Below are positions 43,186 through 52,413 of a DNA stretch of 64,000 nt, in pieces (within the stretch, counting starts at the first letter, position 1; every line of letters begins with the position of its first letter). This DNA comes from Flavobacterium coralii (GTDB taxonomy: Bacteria; Bacteroidota; Bacteroidia; Flavobacteriales; Flavobacteriaceae): the NCBI RefSeq assembly GCF_019891545.1, contig NZ_JAHDIU010000002.1, positions 124,001-188,000 of the forward strand, in the 5' to 3' direction. The position numbers and the translations under genes are program-made. The notes beneath the pieces were generated by a model. That model saw nothing but the letters and a program-made list of their open reading frames with translations. It searched no databases and was not told the DNA's origin.

Positions 43186-45235
43186 AATTTTCTTTTTTTA
43201 CTTCATCAAACAGATTTTTTACATTCAGCTCTTTAAAAGCTGACGCTCCCTGCTTATTCTCGATAACAAATACCTTACTCACGTTTGGTTTAAGGTATTC
43301 GTATTCCATCTCCGATAGTTCTTTTTCCAGTAAGGGGAATAATACTACCTGGTCAGAGATACTTGGATAAAATTCTTTTATAATATTTTTTGAATGGAAT
43401 TTATCAAACTTTTGCAACGGGCTGTCAATAAAAACAGGGAATTTAATTCCAGATTCGTCAACAAGTGCCTTCAGCAGTGCCGTAGCATATAGCTGTTGTT
43501 CTCCCTTTGAAAGCGAATCCTTATCAATTATATTACCTTTGCCATCCAACAGGTCAATATCTATAACATCATCCTGAACCAATACCTTAACATCATTAAC
43601 AAAGCCATCTTTATGCATAATCTTTTTAAGTCCTAACAAAATCGATTTTTGAAGAGAATATTTTTTATCTTCTTTAATCCTTTGGATTATCAGGTTTATT
43701 TTTTCAAGGACATTGACTGTTACATTGTACTTCTGCGCATCAATTTTACGAATGTTAAAGTCTTTCATATATTCCGACAATATCTTTGAATTATTAGCTG
43801 CGCGATTCTCCAGACTACTCAATTCCTCGATAAGTTTGCCTTTATTTTCCGACAGGTTCAATAGTTTCTCATCGATCTGTAATTTATCTTCCCGAAGTTT
43901 TGCAGCAACCGGATTGCTCTTGCGGGCTTCAGCCTGTTTTATCTTATGATAAACTTTGGAAGCTGCAATTCGGTTATTTTTTTCTTCCCGCACGATATTA
44001 CTGAACTGGATGCTGAAACTGTTTCTGACATTGTCTATGATGGCCTGTATTTCCCTAGTTTCTTCAGGGGTGAAATCGAGAAGAATATTTAAAGCATTGG
44101 TCTCGGTTTTTTTATCAGGAACAAGTGCATCCTTAAAAATACCCAGAATTTGTTCAGGCTTATTTTTTTCAAGACCCAGGGCAAGTAATTTTTGATAGAC
44201 TGTTTTCCTGATGTTCTCAAAAGCTTTATTGTCAAATTGGAAACCGTACCTGGCACTTTCCTTATTTAGTTGTTGTTCCAGATCAAGGAGCTTTTTTCCC
44301 GCCATTACTACCGGAAGCAGATCAAGCATTTTTTTTAATCTGGCCTTAATTTCATTTGCTTCAATGCGATAAAGTTCCTGTTCGTTTCTTAACTGATGCA
44401 ACTCCTCAACAGTAATTCCATTTCCTTCCCGAACCAGTTTTTCCTGCAGGGTATCACTTTCTTTCACCAAGTTCTGGATTTCTATCTCTAATTTTTGGCG
44501 TTTATCCAGGTTCAAATCAATTAACGCCTTAAGCTGGGTATCAATCTCAATTAGTTCCTCCAGTTTTTTCTCCTGCTCCGGTGTCGCACCTTCACGACGC
44601 AGTTTTACACGTAAGGTCTCAAGATTTTTTTTAAGGTCTTCATATTTTTTGATTCCAAGCACTTCAGAATAGGCCCTGCTCAAATTTCTCAGCTCGGATT
44701 TTGACTTTGCCTCAGCAAGGGAGACTATCTTTTCGGCATCAAAGAAAAAGAATTTTGCAATCTCGCGTGGTAAGATAAAATCATTAATGAAAACTTCATA
44801 CCCCACTTCCTTCGTTAGCTCGTTCTCAAGCCCATCAATTAATATCAGGAGATTTTCTTTTTGAGTATTGACATCATACGACCTCCTTATCAAGACGGAT
44901 TGACAGGGAATTGAAGGAATTGAGATGTCCCTTATGTCAATTTCAACAGAGAAATGCGCTTTTTCATCTTTTAAGTTTACATCCCTATTGAGAAGTGTGA
45001 GCAGGTACTTTTCATACCCTCCTGCGTTCTTAATATCTTTCTTATATTTATCCTCCACCTCAACCATCATCTTCCCATAGAATACCCATATTAGGGAAGT
45101 CAGAAAGGTGGTTTTACCAAAGCCATTTTTTCCGGCAATGATATTTATGTTTTTTCCCGAATTTACGGCGAATTTTATTTCATTATCGCCTTTATAAATC
45201 CTGAAATTATTAAATCTAATCCTGTTAATCTTCAT
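43169..45235 (-). CDS. dndD: DNA phosphorothioation ATPase DndD
   Basis: The 688-residue protein is an SMC/RecF-type ATPase: Walker A GKNGFGKT at residues 35-42, a long coiled coil between about 190 and 520, and the ABC signature LSKGEQQLYATALLKAL with Walker B FPVFIDSPLQKFD near the end. Its start MKINRIRFNNFRIYKGDNEI is typical. DndD is thought to provide ATP-driven conformational changes in DNA during sulfur insertion. It is 5 bp after dndC and overlaps dndE. Confidence 0.92.
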   Translation of the reverse strand: MKINRIRFNNFRIYKGDNEIKFAVNSGKNINIIAGKNGFGKTTFLTSLIWVFYGKMMVEVEDKYKKDIKNAGGYEKYLLTLLNRDVNLKDEKAHFSVEIDIRDISIPSIPCQSVLIRRSYDVNTQKENLLILIDGLENELTKEVGYEVFINDFILPREIAKFFFFDAEKIVSLAEAKSKSELRNLSRAYSEVLGIKKYEDLKKNLETLRVKLRREGATPEQEKKLEELIEIDTQLKALIDLNLDKRQKLEIEIQNLVKESDTLQEKLVREGNGITVEELHQLRNEQELYRIEANEIKARLKKMLDLLPVVMAGKKLLDLEQQLNKESARYGFQFDNKAFENIRKTVYQKLLALGLEKNKPEQILGIFKDALVPDKKTETNALNILLDFTPEETREIQAIIDNVRNSFSIQFSNIVREEKNNRIAASKVYHKIKQAEARKSNPVAAKLREDKLQIDEKLLNLSENKGKLIEELSSLENRAANNSKILSEYMKDFNIRKIDAQKYNVTVNVLEKINLIIQRIKEDKKYSLQKSILLGLKKIMHKDGFVNDVKVLVQDDVIDIDLLDGKGNIIDKDSLSKGEQQLYATALLKALVDESGIKFPVFIDSPLQKFDKFHSKNIIKEFYPSISDQVVLFPLLEKELSEMEYEYLKPNVSKVFVIENKQGASAFKELNVKNLFDEVKKENYVYSN

Positions 45236-45240
45236 CGTTA

Positions 45241-46599
45241 TTACTTTTGTATAGCAAAAGATTCTATTCTTTTTTCTATATCGTTGTGAAGGCCGTATTT
45301 TGAAATCATAAGTGTTTTTGTTTCCTGAAGCGCAATCAGGTTATCAATGAGATGGAAGTATTTCATATCTTCATTGCAAACCTCTTTCATAATACGTTTC
45401 TCTGTATTATCCAATGTTTTAATATTGTTGGTGCTGATTTCCTTACCGTAAATATCTTTGTATAGCTCACCGACGGTTTTGTCAAAATACATGTCCCTAT
45501 TCCATATAACCTGGATTGCAATAAGTTCCTGATTGTTAATTAAGACAAGATCAGGACGTGTTTTTTGCAGATCGCGCTGTACGGTCAATAAATCTTTTAA
45601 AATCTCATATCGGTACTCCTCCGTATAGGTGCCATTATTGCTTCCGTCTTCACGAATGGCTTTTTGACCATTTCTTCTGGTATCTTTTCTATTTTCAGTT
45701 TCGTTCCTTCCTTCAATAAGTCTGTTTCTAAAATCCAACAGTGGCTCCATCCAGTTTCTTCCATTGTTCACCAGTGCAGTCATTGATTTGTCATCTTTTA
45801 CAACAGTACATGTCCAGCACCCAAACCTACTTTGTCCGCATGAAGTGTGGTTCTTGTTTACCACAACTGTAGGGCATTCGTAATCGTCTGCACTCGCATC
45901 GGCATAGATTTGGAAGAGAATTGAATTATCATACCCCCAAGGGGAAGGAACCGTATTTATAATAAACCAAACTTCATCTAATAAAAGTTCTTTAATGGGG
46001 GCGTAGGTATATGTGTTGGGAGATGTCTGGTGTTTAGAGAGTCTTCTACCGGTAACTTCATGTTTACGAATGGAACGCTCCCTGGTGGCACTTTCATCGT
46101 AACGCGTCCCCAGTAGTACTATAGCCTCACCCATTTCATCAATTTGCTCTACAAGAAAATTAGATGTTGGCCTTATTTTAAGCTTATCCGTACACCATCT
46201 AAAGGAATTATTTGGGACAGGATATCCTTTACCTATGACATTAATCCAAAAGGTCTCTTCCAGTTTTGGCGTTGTTTTTTTTACAAAAATGGGCAAGTCC
46301 TGATTTCGTGCTTCTTCCTCAATTTTTGCAAGTACATCCTCAACATATGTTGCTATTACAGGGTTTTCTACCATGGTATCGTTACAGACCACGTAGACTT
46401 TTCTCTTTAGCTGGAAGGGGTAGGGGAAGGTTTCTCTAATACGCTGCAATGCAATCCAAACAAATGTGAGAAGCACAGTAGAGTCTTTCCCACCGCTGAA
46501 TCCAATTATCCAAGGTCTATCGCTATTGTCATCATAAGCATACTGATCAATAATTTCCGCAATTATTGCTTCTGCTTTTTTATTTCTTATCACTTTCAT
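45241..46599 (-). CDS. dndC: DNA phosphorothioation protein DndC (PAPS reductase-like)
   Basis: I use the ATG at 46597-46599 (MKVIRNKKAEAIIAEIID), since the frame upstream begins at a TTG inside the promoter. The 452-residue protein has the ATP-pyrophosphatase/PAPS-reductase P-loop SGGKDS at residues 35-40 and cysteines for an Fe-S cluster in FRWCTDKLK and CGQSRFGCWTC. DndC handles ATP activation and sulfur transfer, receiving sulfur from DndA or a housekeeping cysteine desulfurase such as IscS. No dndA or dndB is in the window. Confidence 0.92.
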   Translation of the reverse strand: MKVIRNKKAEAIIAEIIDQYAYDDNSDRPWIIGFSGGKDSTVLLTFVWIALQRIRETFPYPFQLKRKVYVVCNDTMVENPVIATYVEDVLAKIEEEARNQDLPIFVKKTTPKLEETFWINVIGKGYPVPNNSFRWCTDKLKIRPTSNFLVEQIDEMGEAIVLLGTRYDESATRERSIRKHEVTGRRLSKHQTSPNTYTYAPIKELLLDEVWFIINTVPSPWGYDNSILFQIYADASADDYECPTVVVNKNHTSCGQSRFGCWTCTVVKDDKSMTALVNNGRNWMEPLLDFRNRLIEGRNETENRKDTRRNGQKAIREDGSNNGTYTEEYRYEILKDLLTVQRDLQKTRPDLVLINNQELIAIQVIWNRDMYFDKTVGELYKDIYGKEISTNNIKTLDNTEKRIMKEVCNEDMKYFHLIDNLIALQETKTLMISKYGLHNDIEKRIESFAIQK

Positions 46600-46620
46600 C
46601 TGCTTGAAATTTCTATAATT

Positions 46621-46650
46621 AAATATATCAGAATTTATAAAAAGTGTCAA
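46621..46650 (-). promoter_or_regulatory. Probable promoter of the dndCDE operon
   Basis: On the minus strand TTGACA (46650-46645) is followed after 17 bases by TATATTT (46627-46621), 21 bp before the dndC start. The boxes fit both sigma-70-like and Bacteroidota patterns (TAnnTTTG with the last base changed). Confidence 0.55.
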
Positions 46651-46784
46651 TAATATATGGGTTTCTTATTAACAAATTTTGAAAGGCGATATATTCTGTC
46701 AAAAGGCTATAATAGATAACTCCGACACTTTTACTGTTGAAAAGTCTTAGAATTTGTACTGTTACGGGATAAATTTTTTAATCA

Positions 46785-46806
46785 AAAAGCAGGCTTTTAA
46801 GCCTGC
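46785..46806 (-). terminator. Rho-independent terminator after the H1-like gene
   Basis: GCAGGC (46790-46795) and GCCTGC (46801-46806) form a stem with loop TTTTA; on the minus strand five Ts follow (complement of 46785-46789). It lies 56 bp downstream of the stop of the histone H1-like gene and marks the right border of the AT-rich cargo. Confidence 0.7.
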
Positions 46807-46861
46807 CTTGCAGCGGTCATAAGAACACCTTACCTTAATTATAACCGCAGGTAATACTGTA

Positions 46862-47038
46862 TTATTTTTTAGATTCCTCTACAGAAACCTTACGGAAATC
46901 CTTCATCAGTTTGCTTACCTCAAGTGCTGCCTTACGCGCACGGGTACCCGCTGCTTTGTTTCCTTTTTCGATGTGCAGTTCCGCTTCCGCCTTAAACGCC
47001 TCGAACTGTGCGTTGATCTGGTCAAATAATTCTTTCAT
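46862..47038 (-). CDS. Histone H1-like protein
   Basis: A 58-codon frame from the ATG at 47036-47038 to TAA at 46862-46864. The product reads MKELFDQINAQFEAFKAEAE, then LHIEKGNKAAGTRARKAALE and SKLMKDFRKVSVEESKK. The acidic helix followed by the KAAGxRARKA motif is the histone H1-like Hc1 family of Bacteroidota, a short basic DNA-binding protein. Conjugative elements of this phylum often carry a copy. It lies on the G+C-richer side of the composition change, and is transcribed toward the terminator at 46785-46806. Confidence 0.85.
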   Translation of the reverse strand: MKELFDQINAQFEAFKAEAELHIEKGNKAAGTRARKAALEVSKLMKDFRKVSVEESKK

Positions 47039-47103
47039 GGGACATTTTTTGTTTTATTGCCACGCAAAGATAGCAGTATCCTGAATTGTACCAAGTAAAC
47101 CGG

Positions 47104-48759
47104 CTACTTTTTCCCTTCCGTTTTCTCATACTCCTCCACAAAATATCCGGGTGGCATTCCCGTTTTCTTTTTGAATGCTGTCACAAAGTGCTGCGCAGTA
47201 CTAAAGCCCGCTTCATCGGCCAGTGCTCCGTTGGTGTATTTACGGATCTGCGGTTCCGCCTTTAACCGCACGATCAGGTAGTCAATCCGTAAGTCATTGA
47301 TATAGTTAATAAAACTCTTGCCACGACGGACACTAATCACCTTAGAGAGGTACTTGCTGTTAGTGTCAAAAGTTTCGGCGAGTTTTGTCGCGGTAATATC
47401 TTTTTTCAGGAAACCGTGCCTGCGCTCGAAACCTTCCAGCTGCCGTACGATGTGGTTGACGATGACCGGATTGATATCCAGCGTGTCGTTGGTAGGGGAT
47501 TGCGTATCAGTAGGTGCCGGAGGTTCGTTTTTTAATAATTCCTCAAACCGCCTGCGGTACTGTTTGCGCAGCATTTTGTGTCTGTAGAACAAAAACCCGA
47601 AACCAAGTACAAGAATGATTATCGTCGCTTTCAATGCCATACTAAGGCCCTGGGTATGGTTCAGTTGTGACTGAATCTGCTTTTTCTCGGAGAGCAGTTC
47701 CGTAGTGTCGTATTCTTTATATACTTTCTTGATCAGGTACCGGAATTCCTTACCCAAAACGCTGTCCGCCTGCAGGAGCCGGTCTACATATACCAGCTCC
47801 CGGCTGGGCATTTCCTTTTGGTTATAGTACTTTATGAGGTATTCGTAACTGCGCCTGAGATCCGGGCGCAGGAACTTTTTGGTAAGAAAAATGGTATCTA
47901 CTTTCTTAAAATGCAGCGCCGCCGAATCCAGGCTGCCTAATTCCCAATAGGCTTTCCCCAGGTTAAAATGCGCAATCGACTCATTGGCATAATCCCCGTC
48001 TTTCTGTATCTGGGGCAGGGCATAGGTGAGGTGTTTTACCGCAGCTCTGTAGTTGCTTTTTTCCAGCTCAATAACTCCCTGTGCGCTCTCCAGGTAGGGA
48101 AGCAGGTCCTTGATACGCAGCCGAGCACTTTCTGTAAATGCCAGCTGGCAGGTTTCTCCTGCCTTTTCCAGGTTGCCGACAAAGGTATAACACACGGTCA
48201 GACAGTGTAGTGACTTGAGGTAGGGCAAAGGTTCCTCTTTGTTGAAATACGCAATACATTCATTAAAAAGGGAGATGGCCTCATGGTAATAGCCCAGGTA
48301 GTATTTGATTTGAGCGATGCTGTATTTGACCTTGTTCTTCAGGTAATCGTCTTTGGTAGCGACCAGATAGTTATTAGCCGTTACATAATTGTCCAGTGCC
48401 ATCTGATGGCTGTTGCGCTGGTAGTATATTATGCCCCGCGTAAGGTAGGCATCCCCGATAAGGTCATTGTCACCGGATTGCCGGGCGGCGGCAATCAGGC
48501 TGTCGGAGTACACCAGCCGGAGTTTTTCCGGGCACTCGTGCAGCATTTCCCTGTAGGCAAAAACAATCTCAGGCGCATTATTTTCCTGTTTGGCTTTACG
48601 CAGGTAGGCTTCCAGATAGGGCTAGGCTTTTTGGGTTCCCTGATACAGATCGATCTGTTGCAGCAGGGCATCATAGGAAAGTGTTTCCGATGGCTGTTGG
48701 GCAAGGGCTAGTACTGTGAACAAAAGGCAGATAAAGATTCCCGTGAATTTCATTTTCAT
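47104..48759 (-). pseudogene. TPR-AraC transcriptional regulator interrupted by an amber codon
   Basis: The frame from the ATG at 48759 encodes a signal-like start (MKFTGIFICLLFTVLALAQ), then QKA, TAG at 48622-48624, and PYLEAYLRKAK in the same frame. A start codon at 48546 gives the visible 480-residue remainder. It holds TPR-like repeats (GDAYLTRGIIYYQRNSHQMA, AHFNLGKAYWELGSLDSAAL), a transmembrane segment (MALKATIIILVLGFGFLFY at about residue 300), and a C-terminal AraC-type HTH (ITATKLAETFDTNSKYLSKV and DEAGFSTAQHFVTAFKKKTG). Regulators of this build sense across the inner membrane. As read the signal part is separated from the rest; a CAG-to-TAG change explains it. Confidence 0.75.
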
Positions 48760-48872
48760 AACATTCTTGATATAGCGGTACACTATAGTAAGGTGCATGG
48801 GTATTATTGGGAGGCTCTTATCAAATGTAATTTAAACTTTGTTAATAAAAACTTAACAATACGATAAAATTA

Positions 48873-48922
48873 GGCTGTGGAATTCCCGAATTCCACAGCT
48901 GCCATACCGGAATGGCACAGCC
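48873..48922. repeat. Nested inverted repeats between regulator and lipoprotein gene
   Basis: GCTGTGGAATTC (48874-48885) and GAATTCCACAGC (48888-48899) form a perfect 12-bp inverted repeat around CC. A smaller one, TGCCAT (48900-48905) with ATGGCA (48912-48917), follows, and GGCTGTG (48873-48879) repeats inversely as CACAGCC (48916-48922), enclosing both. The position between divergent genes suggests a regulator-binding or cruciform site. Confidence 0.5.
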
Positions 48923-49060
48923 AAACTGTTGTAGCCCTTGATGATGTAAAATAGATTTGTCTTCGAATTCAAAGCGAAAGGGAACCTCAAAAATTTCCTT
49001 GTTCCGCTCCCCGGGCGAATGGAACTGAATAACTGATTCAGGAACATTAAACGTTACATT

Positions 49061-49771
49061 ATGAAGGTATTTGCTTCACTTACATTATTGCTGATACTGG
49101 CGGGTTGCAGCCCTGACGGCATTGCACCTGCACAACAGGAATTATCCGCCCCGGACCTCTTGCATAAAAATGCGACTGCCTTGCCGGCAAACCCGTCCAA
49201 TCCCGAGGACTTTATCGGAACCCTGTATAGCGAACTGCTACAGGAGTATGAGCTTTTAAACATCAAACCTGCCACCATACCGCTATTGATACAGCAGGGT
49301 GAGACGCTTGCCTGGGCCAATGCTGATTTCCTTGCCCTTGATGACCTTTCGGCTTATGATCCGATCGGCGTCGCTGATGTACAGTCCTACCAGAACATCG
49401 ATGCAGCCGACCTGCGTTCCCATCTTTCTTCCGGGTACAGCACCGTTGCCAAAGACCTTTATGTAGCACTGGCTGCCGAGCTGACGGCGGTCAAAGCCAA
49501 TGACGGGACCTATCAGGAAGCCTGTGAGGCTATCATGGCGACCGAGGCATTGATTAATGCCGCAACTAACCTTACTGCAACCGAACGCCATGCCATGCTG
49601 ATGGCGTCTTCCATAATGCGCAATGCCGTATATGAGGACGGGCGAAAAAGGAAAAGGGACCGGGACTGGGAGTGGATGACCGGCCACTATGCTGCCACTG
49701 CCAATGCTGCACTGGAATCATCCCCACAAGCCTTACTACTGTCCTTTGTGACCGATCTGTATAACGACTGA
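49061..49771 (+). CDS. Putative lipoprotein of the conjugative element
   Basis: The 236-residue product has a lipoprotein signal peptide, MKVFASLTLLLILAGC, whose LAGC box places Cys16 at the cleavage site, followed by an Asp-rich linker. The mature part is helical and acidic (FIGTLYSELLQEYELLNIKP, NQNIDAADLRSHL-like) and ends in WEWMTGHYAATANAALES. No domain is recognised. Genes of this layout stand next to tra loci of Bacteroidota. A terminator follows immediately (49780-49806). Confidence 0.65.
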   Translation: MKVFASLTLLLILAGCSPDGIAPAQQELSAPDLLHKNATALPANPSNPEDFIGTLYSELLQEYELLNIKPATIPLLIQQGETLAWANADFLALDDLSAYDPIGVADVQSYQNIDAADLRSHLSSGYSTVAKDLYVALAAELTAVKANDGTYQEACEAIMATEALINAATNLTATERHAMLMASSIMRNAVYEDGRKRKRDRDWEWMTGHYAATANAALESSPQALLLSFVTDLYND

Positions 49772-49779
49772 CTGTTGCT

Positions 49780-49806
49780 CCCGGAGGTTCGCTTCCGGGT
49801 TTTTTA
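49780..49806 (+). terminator. Rho-independent terminator after the lipoprotein gene
   Basis: CCCGGA (49780-49785) pairs with TCCGGG (49794-49799) and is followed by seven Ts. The AraC gene begins 17 bp later, so the hairpin separates the two units. Confidence 0.75.
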
Positions 49807-49822
49807 TTAAAAAATTACTGCC

Positions 49823-50677
49823 ATGGTGCTGATTACAGCTTTTATGGATACCGGAGTTCAGGTACGCCGCCTGCAATTGCGAGGCGATGCTTTTACGCTG
49901 GCTTTTCTCTACGGGGTGCAGTATTTCCGTTACCACATCATTGTGGTAACCGAGGGACAGCTTCAGATAAACAGCGATACTCAAGGCTTAAAAGCCGTAG
50001 CGATGGATGTCTGTGTAGTACCGCCGGACAGTTATATGAAAGGTGCAGGCGGACAGACGGTAATGGTCTGGCTTGTCCGTTTTACCGAAACCTACCTGAG
50101 ACAGACACTCTATACTGCCCGCAACACTACACTTACCGTGTTGCTGGAGCGAGAGGAACTGTATTGCCTCAAAGCCGATGAATTCCACTTTCAGGTCATC
50201 TGCCAGTTGCTGTTATTGCTGGAGAAACACCAGAAGCAGGGCACATCCCAGCTCGCCGAAACTATTACAACCCTTACTTTTAACCTGCTGCTGAACTGTT
50301 TGTTGGAATTGCGGGAGCATACCGGATCCCGGTTCACGAATGCTGTCAAGCGTAAAGAGCAACTGACCATCACCTTTCTACGCCTTGTGGGACAGCAGGC
50401 CGGCATGCACCATGACGTTGGCTATTATGCTGATGTACTCTACATGACGCGGGGCAACCTGACCAAAACCGTGCGGCAGGTCACCGGAAAAAGCCCGAAG
50501 GCACTAATTACGGAAGCCCTTGTCCGTCTGGCAGAGGAACTACTGGACGGCAGCGAAGCACCGGTCTACGGTATTGCCGAGGCGCTTCATTTTGGTTCCT
50601 CGTCTGCCTTTGTCAATTTTTTCCGCCACCACACCGGGCTAACCCCTGAAGCCTACCGTAACCGAAAAAACCGATAG
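49823..50677 (+). CDS. AraC-family transcriptional regulator
   Basis: A 284-residue protein with an N-terminal cupin-like sensor region (YFRYHIIVVTEGQLQINSDT, GLKAVAMDVCVVPPDSYMKG) and a C-terminal double HTH of AraC type: HDVGYYADVLYMTRGNLTKT, then VTGKSPKALITEALVRLAE, with YGIAEALHFGSSSAFVNFFR and HHTGLTPEAYRNRK as the second helix unit. It is followed at 2 bp by a hypothetical gene and precedes the tra operon, so it may regulate transfer. The inducer is unknown. Confidence 0.85.
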   Translation: MVLITAFMDTGVQVRRLQLRGDAFTLAFLYGVQYFRYHIIVVTEGQLQINSDTQGLKAVAMDVCVVPPDSYMKGAGGQTVMVWLVRFTETYLRQTLYTARNTTLTVLLEREELYCLKADEFHFQVICQLLLLLEKHQKQGTSQLAETITTLTFNLLLNCLLELREHTGSRFTNAVKRKEQLTITFLRLVGQQAGMHHDVGYYADVLYMTRGNLTKTVRQVTGKSPKALITEALVRLAEELLDGSEAPVYGIAEALHFGSSSAFVNFFRHHTGLTPEAYRNRKNR

Positions 50678-50679
50678 CC

Positions 50680-51369
50680 ATGAGTACCGCGCGCACCTAT
50701 TCACTGGAATGGCTGGATGCCCTGATCTCGGTCACCCTTAATCCCGCACGGCCGTACCGTAGGGAACTGCGCGCGGAGGATATTGCCCTTTTGCTGGAGA
50801 AGGTTTCCGTGGAAAGCCAGCAGGTGGAGCACGAGCTCAACGATAAGGTATTTGCCCTTTATAAAGACAGCCAGGTATGCCATCTCGTCCAAAAATACCA
50901 TACCGCCCTGACCCACCTGAAAGAACAGGCTATGGGCTATCTAAAGGGGGAGCCTGCTGCCGGCTCTGACCCGTTTAGGGAACTGGAGGAGCGTATCGTG
51001 AGCTCCCTTAGTACCCTACTTACGTTTATTGAGCAGCGCTATTCTAATTACCTGTCGCCATCTCAGCAGGACACACCTGAACACCCCGCAACTCACGCAA
51101 AACCATCCCTAGAGCGCATGAAGATACTTTGTAACCTTTCCGGTGACCAGATTGCGCTGATCCTGCGGGCTGCCGACGAGGCCCAGGTGCTTAAAGCCCG
51201 CTCGATGAATGCCGTCTTCAAAGCTATAATCCCGCACCTGGCAACTGCCCAGCGTAATGAACTTTCCGCCGATGCCATCCGCAGTAAAGCCTACAATCCC
51301 GAGGAACCGGACCGGGAAGCGTGCATCAATGCCCTGCAAAATATGATACGGAAAATTAAGGACTACTGA
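50680..51369 (+). CDS. Conserved hypothetical protein with C-terminal DNA-binding-like helix block
   Basis: The 229-residue protein starts 2 bp after the AraC gene. The N-terminal half is helical; residues about 150-229 (DQIALILRAADEAQVLKARS, AIRSKAYNPEEPDREACINA, LQNMIRKIKDY) form a conserved block met in proteins of Bacteroidota conjugative elements and resembling the RteC/helical regulatory class. The AIRSKxYNPE segment is its hallmark. I do not recognise catalytic residues. Co-transcription with the AraC regulator suggests an element-control role. Confidence 0.55.
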   Translation: MSTARTYSLEWLDALISVTLNPARPYRRELRAEDIALLLEKVSVESQQVEHELNDKVFALYKDSQVCHLVQKYHTALTHLKEQAMGYLKGEPAAGSDPFRELEERIVSSLSTLLTFIEQRYSNYLSPSQQDTPEHPATHAKPSLERMKILCNLSGDQIALILRAADEAQVLKARSMNAVFKAIIPHLATAQRNELSADAIRSKAYNPEEPDREACINALQNMIRKIKDY

Positions 51370-51503
51370 GGAACAACTTGGGGCACAAGTGAAAGTTGTT
51401 CTTTTACAGGCCAATCCCAACATGTAATTTCGGTATTGTAAAATGAGTTTAGCGGTGTTGCCGCAATGAAGATGATGAATGTTGAACGAAAAAAACAACG
51501 CTT

Positions 51504-51983
51504 ATGTTTACGGAAATTACATGGGCTGCCTACCTGAGGGTTACAGCCGCCGCACTTTTTATCTACTACACCATCCTGCTGCTGAAATTTTACTTTCCGC
51601 AGATCAGGGCCGCCGTCGGTGCAGGTGCACCTTTCCATTCCATGGGAAATCCGGGCCCGGCCGAGCCCAACGCCACATCCGCCATTATGGAGGGCGGGGG
51701 CAACCTGACCCCGACAGGGGAATTCCAACAGCCGGTTACCGATTATGAGATTATCGAGGAACTGGTAGACCGTGTCAAAAAGAAGCTTATAGAGGCTTTT
51801 GAGAGCAAGGCAGACCAGCAGACCGTAACAAACGGCCTGAAAGCCATCGTAAACGATTATCCCGTCCTGGGCCAATCGACCTTCCGCCCCTCAATTAACG
51901 AGTTTATTGCCACGGAAAGCCAGCAGCACGGTTTCACCTTTATGAATGAAACGCTGGCCGAAACCCTTTGGCAGAAAGCATAA
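51504..51983 (+). CDS. Small membrane-anchored protein upstream of traE
   Basis: The 159-residue product has one hydrophobic segment near its N-terminus (ITWAAYLRVTAAALFIYYTI) and a soluble remainder with a glycine-rich stretch and an acidic helix (IIEELVDRVKKKLIEAF). No known domain. The gene lies 113 bp before traE on the same strand. Such a gene is usual at the front of tra operons in this phylum. Secretion or export of a soluble domain is inferred. Confidence 0.55.
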   Translation: MFTEITWAAYLRVTAAALFIYYTILLLKFYFPQIRAAVGAGAPFHSMGNPGPAEPNATSAIMEGGGNLTPTGEFQQPVTDYEIIEELVDRVKKKLIEAFESKADQQTVTNGLKAIVNDYPVLGQSTFRPSINEFIATESQQHGFTFMNETLAETLWQKA

Positions 51984-52096
51984 TCATAGCGAAGGCTATA
52001 CCCCTGTTCGTCCCGCAGCAGTAAGAGGAGGTGACAGAGAGAAGGGATGGCAACGGCGGATGGCCTTCGCTTATTTTCCACTAAAAATCTTCCGTT

Positions 52097-52411
52097 ATGA
52101 AAACATATATCAACAGGGCACTACCGCTGTGCGTATTGGTTGTGGTGCTGGGATTCCCATATACTGCCTTTGCGCAGGACGGGGTTGCCGGTATCAACGA
52201 GGCCAACCAGCAGGTGAGGAGCTATTTTGATGCGGGAACCGACCTTATGTATGCCGTAGGCGCCATACTGGGGCTGATCGGCGCGGTAAAAGTCTATCAG
52301 AAATGGAACGCAGGTGATCCGGATACCGGAAAAGTGGCGGCCGCCTGGTTCGGCAGCTGTGTCTTCCTGGTCGTAGTGGCCACGGTTATCCAATCCTTTT
52401 TCGGGATCTGA
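52097..52411 (+). CDS. traE: Conjugation protein TraE (DUF4134)
   Basis: The 104-residue product has an N-terminal signal segment that ends in YTAFAQD, then two hydrophobic stretches (DLMYAVGAILGLIGAVKVYQ and SCVFLVVVATVIQSFF) with a GDPDTGKVAAAWFGS loop between them. This is the DUF4134/TraE build, a small inner-membrane component of the Bacteroidota type IV secretion channel, probably VirB2-like (pilin-like). It is directly followed by traF at 2 bp. Confidence 0.85.
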   Translation: MKTYINRALPLCVLVVVLGFPYTAFAQDGVAGINEANQQVRSYFDAGTDLMYAVGAILGLIGAVKVYQKWNAGDPDTGKVAAAWFGSCVFLVVVATVIQSFFGI

Positions 52412-52413
52412 TC

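Noticed and set aside
46600-46650. TTG start at 46650 that would lengthen DndC by 17 residues
   Set aside because: The codon lies within the TTGACA promoter box and the family starts near MKVIRNKKA.
13060-46770. CTGTTACGGGA occurs at 13060-13070 and 46760-46770 in the same orientation, suggesting attachment repeats
   Set aside because: An 11-base match is expected many times by chance in 64 kb, there is no extension on either side, and neither site coincides with the recombinase genes.
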